A model generated the notes under the pieces. The model was not told the DNA's origin. It ran no database searches and was given only the letters and a program-made list of their open reading frames with translations. DNA of 64,000 nucleotides from Spinacia oleracea (Eukaryota; Streptophyta; Magnoliopsida; Caryophyllales; Amaranthaceae). The translations under genes and the position numbers were made by a program. Numbering within the stretch: position 1 is the stretch's first letter; each line of letters begins with the position of its first letter. The stretch lies in the NCBI RefSeq assembly GCF_020520425.1, contig NC_079491.1, positions 111,228,652-111,292,651 on the forward strand, read 5' to 3'. Positions 56,443 through 64,000 of this stretch are shown here, in pieces.

Positions 56443-57888
56443 TGAAGGAAATAATGCCCTTGGTACAAGTATGCATTTAATGCTAAGTCTAATAAATGTG
56501 GTTAATTATTAATTAACAAGTTAATAATTCAGTGAGATCAAGTGAACTGAATGCCTAGCTAGAGGCCGCTTCAGTTCAAGTGGAATTAATAATATTAATC
56601 CACAACTTACTCTTGACTGATCCCGTAGGGTCACACAAATAGTACGTGAACGGATCAAGTATTTAAGTAAATATGTTATTCATTAAGTACTCCATTTATG
56701 ATCATTCGGAAATGAAAGATCTCGGTTCCAGTGGGAGCTGAAATCGTCAAAAGACAAAGTAAAGAATATTCCGAAAATGGGGATATTTCCGGAAACGGAA
56801 ATATGGTTCATAACGAAAATATAAATATTATACAAGTCGTAGATGTTGCCGGAAACGGAAACATGGTTCTTACCGGAAAATATTATCAGAAATAGAAATA
56901 TTGCCGGAATCCGAAATATTGTCGGAAAAGGAAATTATTTTCGGAATCGGAAATATTAACAAAAACGTAAATATTAACGAAAACGTAAATATTTGTTCGA
57001 AACGGAAATGGATTCCAGAATCGGAAAACGAATCGGAAGCTCGACGAGCGACAAGCGCATGCGAGCCGGCCCATCGCTCGACAAGCAAAGGCCGAGCGTA
57101 TAGGGCTGAGGAAAAAGCCCAGCGCCAGCGCCCAACCGATGGGCCTGGAAGCAGAGGGGGCCGCGCCAAGCAAGCAAGGCAGCAGCAGCATAGCAGCCCG
57201 CCAAGCAAGCAAGGCAGCGGCAGCGATGCAGCCCGCCAAGGCAAGGCTGCAGCGCGCTGGGCCTTTGGCTAGCTGCGGCTGGGCCTAGGCAGGCACACGC
57301 ACCAGCGTGGCCCATTGTGGCTGCGTTGGTTGCTTCGTCTTGGGCTCCAAGAAAAGTCTGATTACTTAGTTGCCAAGTAACATTGGGATTAAGTATTCCT
57401 AGTCTTACTAGAATTGGTTTGATTAGGAGTTTAATTAATATTAGAATTCTAATTGGATAAGAATTTCAATCCTAGTAGGGTTGGTAATTCTTTTCCTAGT
57501 AAGACTCAAACTCCTTATTTCCTACCCTATAAATATGAGGCTAGGCCCTCATAATTATACACATCAAAGATTGAAAATCATATTCTTTACTTACTTTGTG
57601 TTCAAGGGAGAATATAAAATAGCCTAGCCCGAATACATAAAACATTAAGTAAAATCCTAGTTGGTTGAACCTAAGGCGGATCAGAACGTGCTGTGGACTT
57701 TCTATGAAGGGGCAACGTTTGGGGCTCTAAAGACTTGTTCTTGTTCGGTTCGGGAGGAGCTAGGGAAGGAACGCATCAGATTGTATGTAACCTAAATTAT
57801 GCTAATTGACTATATTGCAATTAATTTGAATTCTGGCTTTAGGGTTTTTCCGCATGAATTATATTATTGTATTATTCATAACCTAACA
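56443..57888 (+). repeat. Copia copy 2, 5' LTR
   Basis: Diverged relative of 16,850-18,247, including the CGGAAA-type repeat tract (56,780-57,020) and a different GC-rich segment (57,030-57,330). TATA box 57,528-57,535. Confidence 0.92.
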
Positions 57889-57903
57889 GTGGTATCACGA
57901 GCC

Positions 57904-60541
57904 TCTAATTAATTCCATAATCAATTATAGTTAACATGGATTAAATTTTTAAAATTTGCAATGAATTAAAGGGGTGATTAATTTCGTGGATGTACTTGAT
58001 TGCAAATTCGTGCGATTATTTGATTATATGTTCGCATGATTTTTCGGCAGTTTTGTCAATAATGGTCGAAATCTTATGTTTTTATAGTGAATTTCGCATG
58101 TAAACGACGTTTTAAAATTTTGACAAAAATCAAATATTTGATGCCGAACCCAGAATTCCCAAATTCGAAGTCTAACTATGACTTTTTGGAGGTTTTAGGT
58201 TTTTCGAATGCAAAATTTGTAATTTTTATGATGTTAAATTAATATTTGCGAATCTTGTATGTAAATCTTGAATCTATGATTGATCTATTGTATATGTTTA
58301 ACAATTTTAAGGTCTAATTTTGTTAATTATACAACCTAATTTGTAATTATAATTAATTTGTTGAATTTCAAATAATTTAGAATTTGTTTTAAATATCATA
58401 ATTAATTGATAATTTAATTAGGATCCTATGATTAAAAACCACCATAAAATTTGTTAAAATTAAAATATTTTAAAATTATATGACCTAGATTTTAATCCCT
58501 AAGAAAACATGTAATCGGAAATTAATTTGAATAATAAATTTTTCGATTTTTTTGCCTAAATTTAGTGAAATTAATATGAATTATTAATTTGTCGTTAAAT
58601 TTAAATATAAAAGTTTTCGATTTTTATAAATCATTCACAAACTTGCACGCACGAAGCAATGGAAGCTAAGTGTTACCCTTAAGGGGTGTTGCATTGTGCG
58701 GGCATGCGACGACGAGCAAGGGAGCTCGTCGCCCATGCGGTACAAGGCAGCGAGCAATGAACGAGCCACGCGCGCGGGGACAACCTCTGTGCCGTGTGTG
58801 CTATGCGAGTGATCGAGAAAGGCGAATGGGCAACGCTGCCAGCCCACGTTGTGCCCAGCAGCGATGGCGACGAGGCATCGATGGATGCCCTCGTGCCATG
58901 CGCGCAAAGCAAGCAAGCATGCAACAGCAAGCCAACGATGGCGTTGAGCCCATGGGCGCTGGCGAGGGCTTGACTGTGTGATGGCCTCGGACATGCGTGC
59001 GGTCAGCCCTTGCGTCGCTGCAAGCCTCGGCGAGGCATTGGCCTTGCGCCCATGTGCCTTGCCTTGGCCGATTAACTTGTTTCGTTTTGTTTTTTAATTT
59101 TCGGTTGAAAAAGATTTTAATTAAATTTTATTTCGTAATTTAATTTTTCTCAGAATTTAATTTTGATTAATTAGTTATTATAATTTTTTATACTAATTAT
59201 ATTAATAAAATTAAAACCTTGGTAAAATTTAATTAATTAATTTTAATCAACTGAAAATAAAATAAAGGGATTTAAAATTATTTTATGTGAGCTTTAAATT
59301 TTAATTAAATTTTTAAGTTTCCGGTTGGACTAGGAAATACAATTTTATGTTTAAAATTTATAAAGCATGTAAATTCTTGGTTTTAGTGGGAGCTTTTAGT
59401 CATTAAACTCTTGATTAGGTCTTTATTCCTTTAAGGTTAAAACAACTCGATTAGAACTAATAAGGTTGAATAATTTGTAGATTGGTGGAACCTTTGATTA
59501 GTTGCTGTAAATGTTTATGTGATGCATGCTTTGTTCTACTAACTTGCTATGTGGGTCATTCATTGATAAATGAATGGATGAATGGTATATTGTAAATGTA
59601 CTGTTTTGCCGATTATGGAAAGTGACTTGTATGGCCCAAATAGGATAGTAAATATGGTATGTATACCATTAATTTGAATGTAAAATTGGTCTTATGCACC
59701 AAAGTTATTATTTAAATATGGTCTGCGTACCATCAAATAGTTGTAATTAGTTTTAATTATAGCATATCCTATTTGAAGAAAATGGCGCCTCCCATGGTGA
59801 AATTCAAGACGGAGTTTCCAATCCATTTTCAAGACGGAGTTTGAAGTTGAAGCTTGAAGATGAAGTCGGGCCATACTAGATCACATTTAAATCTTATGCA
59901 TGTTTTAAATTCTTTATTGCTTTTAATATGTCTTAATAATGCATGAGATTGTGGCTTGATTATATTGAATGATTAAGGATTTTAGTTCACTTAAAATCTA
60001 ACCAACATAGTAAGAGCCCTAAGTTCCAAACTTTTAAAAAATTGAGTTAAAATGTGCCATTCCAAAATAACGCTTACCTGGATAACCTTTACATCAATCT
60101 AGTAGTAGTTTTCTGCCATAGCGAGGTGTTACTTATTGATTCTCAAGGGATAAGGTACACAAATACTTGTGAGTACATGTTAGTTTTGGTAAAACACAAC
60201 GATATAAGTAAGGAGTCCTTTTATGTCGTGGAAAATGGGATAGGTTTACCTAATAAGTTCTTAGACGTACCTATCAACCAAGAGTAGTTTCTAGACTATC
60301 AGCAAAGGATTTGCTTACCTAAAATATTTTAGAATTGAGTCAAAATACATAATTTACGTGCTTAATTCTTCAATGATTTAATGATCTTGGATTCATTTTA
60401 TTCACACCTGACGGAACACAAAAACTCGAATAAAATGCTTAATAAATTTTGAATTATGCATGTATGCTAGAATTTAAGTTTATTAAGAGAAAATATGAAT
60501 GGTTATTTATTTGTTTATTCTTTTCAATTGTAGTTTTAACT
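57904..60541 (+). other. Copia copy 2 leader
   Basis: Non-coding, parallel to 18,263-21,048. The GC-rich block at 58,640-59,070 shares its first 100 bp with copies 1 and 3 and then differs. Confidence 0.6.
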
Positions 60542-60707
60542 ATGGAAAACAACAATTTATTCAACATCCGATCTATTCTCGAAAAGGAGAAGTTGAACGG
60601 GAAGAACTTCCTTGACTGGCAAAGGAACTTGCAAATAGTTCTTATGCAGGAAGAAAAGGAGTATGTCCTGGAAGAGGCGAGGCCCGAAGCCGCGGGAGAA
60701 GGGGTCA
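60542..60707 (+). pseudogene. Copia copy 2 gag, N-terminal fragment
   Basis: MENNNLFNIRSILEKEKLNG to PEAAGEGV, 55 residues, parallel to the gag start at 21,049. No stop codon; truncated only by the LTR of copy 3. Confidence 0.85.
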
Positions 60708-62105
60708 TGAGGGAAATAATGCCTTTGGTCCAAGTATGCATTTAATGTTAAGTCTAATAAATGCGTTTCAGTATTAATTAACAAGTTAATAATTCAGTGA
60801 GATCAAGTGAGCTGAATGCCTAGCTAGAGGCCGCTTCAGTTCAAGTGGAATTAATGACATTAATCCACAGCTTACTCTTGACTGAACCCGTAGGGTCACA
60901 CAAATAGTACGTAAATGGATAAAGTATTTAATGGCATTAAATACTCCATCTATGGATATTCGAAATCGACGGATCTTGGTTTCAGTGGGAGCTGAGATCG
61001 TCAAAAGCAAGAAATGAATACTCCGGAAACGATGATATTGCCGGAAACGGAAATATGGATCGTATCGGAAATATAAATATTATCCAAGTCGTAGATGTTG
61101 CCGGAAACGGAAACATGGTACGTATCGGAAAATATTATCGGAAATGGAAATATTACCGGAATCGGAAATATTCCCGGAAACGGAAATATTGTCAGAATAA
61201 TATTATCGAAATCGAAAAATAATTCCGGAAACGGAAATATTAAATATTTGTTCGTAACGGAAATTAATCCCGGAATCGGAAATATTAAATATTGTTCGTA
61301 TCGGAAATGAATTCCGGAATCGGGAATTTAATCGGAAAGCGTATCGTACGAATTAGCATCGGACGAGGCTTGCTAGACGAAGGCCCAGCATGAAGCCAGG
61401 CCATCGCCCAGCAAGCCAACGCATCCAATAACACGCCAAGCCTCGACCAGGCCCAACGCAAGGCTAGGCCCAGCCAAGCCTTGGTGCGCGCGAGCTCAGC
61501 GATGGGCTGCAAGCAAGTGGGCCTCAGCGTTGTGCGTTGTGCGTGGGCCGCAAGGCTTGCGCATGGGTGTGCGGTGCTTGTGCGCTGCTCGTGTGCGTGT
61601 TACACGAATCCTAAAGCTATCGGGATTCGTCATATAATTAAATCCTAATCCTAATAGATAAAGTTTATTTAATACAGTCCTAGTAGGATTCTAATTAAAC
61701 TAAATTAGTATTCTAATAGGATTATAAGTCCTTTTCCATAACTCTATAAATAGGTACCTAGGGTCACAAATTTATAAAAACATTGAAGTATTCAAAGGTA
61801 AGATTTTGAAGCAAAAATCAGCCAAACACTTGCAACCATTTTAGCCGAAAATCCTAGGAACCTTAAGGGCGATTCTAGTTGGTCAAGCTTAAGGCGGATC
61901 CGGACGTGTTGTGGACTATCTACGGAGGGACGACACTTGGAGTCCTAAAGACTTGTTCTTGTTCGGTTCGGGCGCAGTTAGGGAGGGCACACTACAAAGT
62001 GTATGCATCTAAATTATGCTATATGATTATGTGTAAATAATATGTTTCCTGTCATTAAGGTTTTCCGGATGATTTATGTTTTGTCATATGTATCATAACC
62101 TAACA
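60708..62105 (+). repeat. Copia copy 3, 5' LTR
   Basis: Close to copy 1 LTRs. TATA box 61,745-61,752; CGGAAA-type repeats 61,020-61,330. Confidence 0.92.
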
Positions 62106-62804
62106 GTGGTATCACGAGCCTTTTATTATTTTCATAATCTAAATTGCATGACATGGTTAAATTTTACAAATTTTTAAAGAATTAAAAGGGGTGATTAATT
62201 TTCGTGATTGTTAATTAATTGCAAATTGCGTTTATTTAATTATATGTACGCAGTTTTTCGGCAGTTTATTCGTTACTCATCCAAATCGAGTGATTTTTGT
62301 GTCAATTCCGCATGTAAAAGACATTCTAAAATTTTGACAAAATTTTTTTTTTCGGCCGAACCCAGAATTCCCAAATTCGAAGCCTAACTATGACTTTTCG
62401 GAGGTTTTAGTTTTTCGAACGCAAAAGTTTGTAAATTTAAGATGTTAAATTGAATATTTGCGATTCATGTTGATAAATCTTGAGTTTTTGATTGACCTAC
62501 AGTATATGTTTAACAATTTTGAATGCCTAGACTTGTTAATTATACAACCTAATTTGTAATTATGATTAATTTGTTGAAATTCGAATAATTTAGAATTGAT
62601 TTGATTTTCATAATTAATTAATAATTGCTAATTTATGTTAAATTTTAAATTTTTATGACCTAGATTTGAATCCATGTTAATCGGAAATTAATTGATTAAT
62701 AAATTTTTGATTTTTCGCCCTAAAATTATGAAATTAATATGTTTTATTAATTTGTTATTAATTTTGAATTAAAAATTTTAAATTTTTTGAAAAACGCCCA
62801 TAAA

Positions 62805-63320
62805 TGTTGCACGCACAAAGCAATGGAAGCTACGTGTTACCCTTAAGGGGTGTTGTATAGTGCGGGCACGCGACGACGAGCAAGGGAGCTCGTCGCCCGT
62901 GCGGTACGAATGCAGCGAGCAACCAAGCATATGGCGCGCGCACGAGGCAAGGGAGCCTGGGCGTGTGTGTTGTGTGCTATGGGCGAAGGGCGATGGGCGT
63001 GGCACATGACGAGGCGCGCGCGCAAGGGCGAGAGCTGGGTCACCCAGCGATCGCTGCTCTGCGCACCAACGAGCGCTGCTTCGCCACGAGGGCTTGCTTG
63101 CACCAACGAGCGCTGCTTCGCCACGAGGGCTTGCTTGCGCCTAGCGAGCGAGCACTCCTTCAGTAGCTGCTGCGATGCATGCGGGCGAGCAGGCTGCGCG
63201 CAAGCGTGGCTTGGCTTGCTGCGTTTGAGCGTGGCTGCTGCTGCGATGTGTCATGGGTGTGCGATCAGTCGTGCACACGATGGGGCTTGGGCGCAAGCCC
63301 AAGTGCTCGTCGTGTTACGA
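62805..63320 (+). repeat. GC-rich block in copia copy 3 leader
   Basis: The shared lead-in (CACAAAGCAATGGAAGCTAC to GAGCTCGTCGCCCGTGCGG) is followed by copy-specific GC-rich sequence. It includes a 40-bp direct repeat (CACCAACGAGCGCTGCTTCG, 63,065 and 63,101). Overlapping frames here are not genes. Confidence 0.7.
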
Positions 63321-64000
63321 TTGAGTCGTTTTGAATATTAATTTGAAATTTTCAGTTTGGAAATTATTTTAATTAATTTTCAAATTAATAATTTAAATTG
63401 TTTTCTTGGGATTTAATTTTGAATATTATAATTATTATAAATTTCAATTTATACTAATTATTTTACTAAAATTAAACATCGAATTAATTTAAATTCATTT
63501 AATTCAACTGAGAAATAAATTAAATAAATGGATTCGATTATAATTTTATATGAGCTTTAAATTTTAATTAAACTTGTATGTTTCCGGTTAGACTAGAAAT
63601 ACATTTTTATGTTTAAAATTAGTAAAGCATATAAAGTATTTGGTTAAGTGGGAGAAATTTTAGTCATAAACTCTTGATTAGGTCTACAAATCCTTTAAGG
63701 TTAAACAACTTGATTAGAATTAATAAGGACTGGATAATTGGTAGATTATTGGTGCCCTTGATTAATTGCTGCAAATATTTATGTGATGCATAACGTGTTT
63801 TACTAACCAGCTATGTGGGCCATTCATGATAATGAATGGGTGAATGGTATATATTGTATATGTACTGTTTTGCAGGTTATGAAGTGACTAGTATGGCCCA
63901 AATAGGATAGAAAATATGGTCTGCGTACCATTAATTTGAATGTAATTGGTCTAATGCACCAAAGTTTGTTTTTCAATTCAAATATAGTCTGCGTACCATC
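63321..64000 (+). other. Copia copy 3 leader, second part
   Basis: Parallel to 19,611-20,280; no coding region before the window ends. Confidence 0.6.

Larger units (their letters stand above)
56443..60707 (+). mobile_element. Copia family copy 2, interrupted in gag by copy 3
   Basis: 5' LTR 56,443-57,888 (1,446 bp, TGAAGGAAATAATG to CATAACCTAACA), PBS TGGTATCACGAGCC at 57,890, leader with its own GC-rich block (about 58,640-59,070), and the first part of gag. The sequence is more diverged than copies 1 and 3. It stops at 60,707, where the LTR of copy 3 starts; the rest should lie beyond copy 3, outside the window. Preceding 5 bp: TAATG. Confidence 0.88.
60708..64000 (+). mobile_element. Copia family copy 3, right end outside window
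   Basis: LTR 60,708-62,105 (TGAGGGAAATAATGCC to CATAACCTAACA), PBS at 62,107, AT-rich leader, GC-rich block (about 62,805-63,320) and further leader to the window edge. Same LTR length (1,398 bp) as copy 1. It starts in the gag of copy 2 after GGTCA, the likely target duplication. Confidence 0.88.

Noticed and set aside
56271-56480. 69-residue hydrophobic ORF before copia copy 2
   Set aside because: Low-complexity Val/Leu-rich, ends in the LTR; no homologue recognised and no gene signals.

Overview
The window is plant nuclear DNA, AT-rich and almost wholly transposable elements. Plant-specific lineages show this: a Tekay-type chromovirus, a CACTA element with TNP2 and a Ulp1-type second gene, a PIF/Harbinger element with a Myb-like second gene, a Pack-MULE, Stowaway MITEs, Helitron termini and an Ogre/Tat-like region. 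The general style suggests Caryophyllales (spinach/beet relatives), but that is only an impression. No bacterial, organellar, rRNA or tRNA gene was seen.

Region 1 (1-38,320) is one nest. A Ty3/gypsy Tekay-type element on the minus strand (LTRs 12,261-13,655, truncated, and 35,343-38,320) received three insertions: a complete Ty1/copia element in pol (16,850-27,260, TSD TATCC), a complete PIF/Harbinger element in the leader (30,313-34,730, TSD TTA), and a CACTA element in the 3' LTR. The CACTA occupies 1-12,260 and runs off the left edge. It in turn carries a 1,980-bp Pack-MULE inside TNP2 (5,554-7,533, TSD TTAAAACAA, with a captured RPA1 fragment) and a LINE 3' fragment inside an intron of its second gene.

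Region 2 (38,321-48,800) is a mosaic: an LTR-like remnant, a Stowaway MITE, a small low-copy host gene broken by one TAG (about 40,102-41,195), several Helitron termini, a Stowaway MITE with a Tourist-like MITE nested in it that is filled by GATAA repeats, and unrecognised minus-strand exons of a host-like membrane protein (46,090-47,730).

Region 3 (about 48,800-55,810) looks like the 3' part of an Ogre/Tat-like gypsy element: a short plus-strand ORF, a spliced antisense gene resembling plant-mobile-domain/DUF7745 proteins with its own TATA box, tandem minisatellites, a polypurine tract and an LTR followed by a PBS-like site. A GC-rich double-palindrome motif recurs four times across this region.

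Region 4 (55,812-64,000) holds an inverted copia LTR fragment split by a Stowaway MITE, then two more copies of the copia family. The second copy (60,708 onward) starts inside the gag of the first (56,443 onward), so it is probably nested there; it runs off the right edge.

Almost every coding region is broken by nonsense codons, frameshifts or insertions. The least damaged are the copia gag-pol (two in-frame stops), TNP2 (only the Pack-MULE insertion), the Harbinger genes (three lesions) and the antisense gene (one stop).
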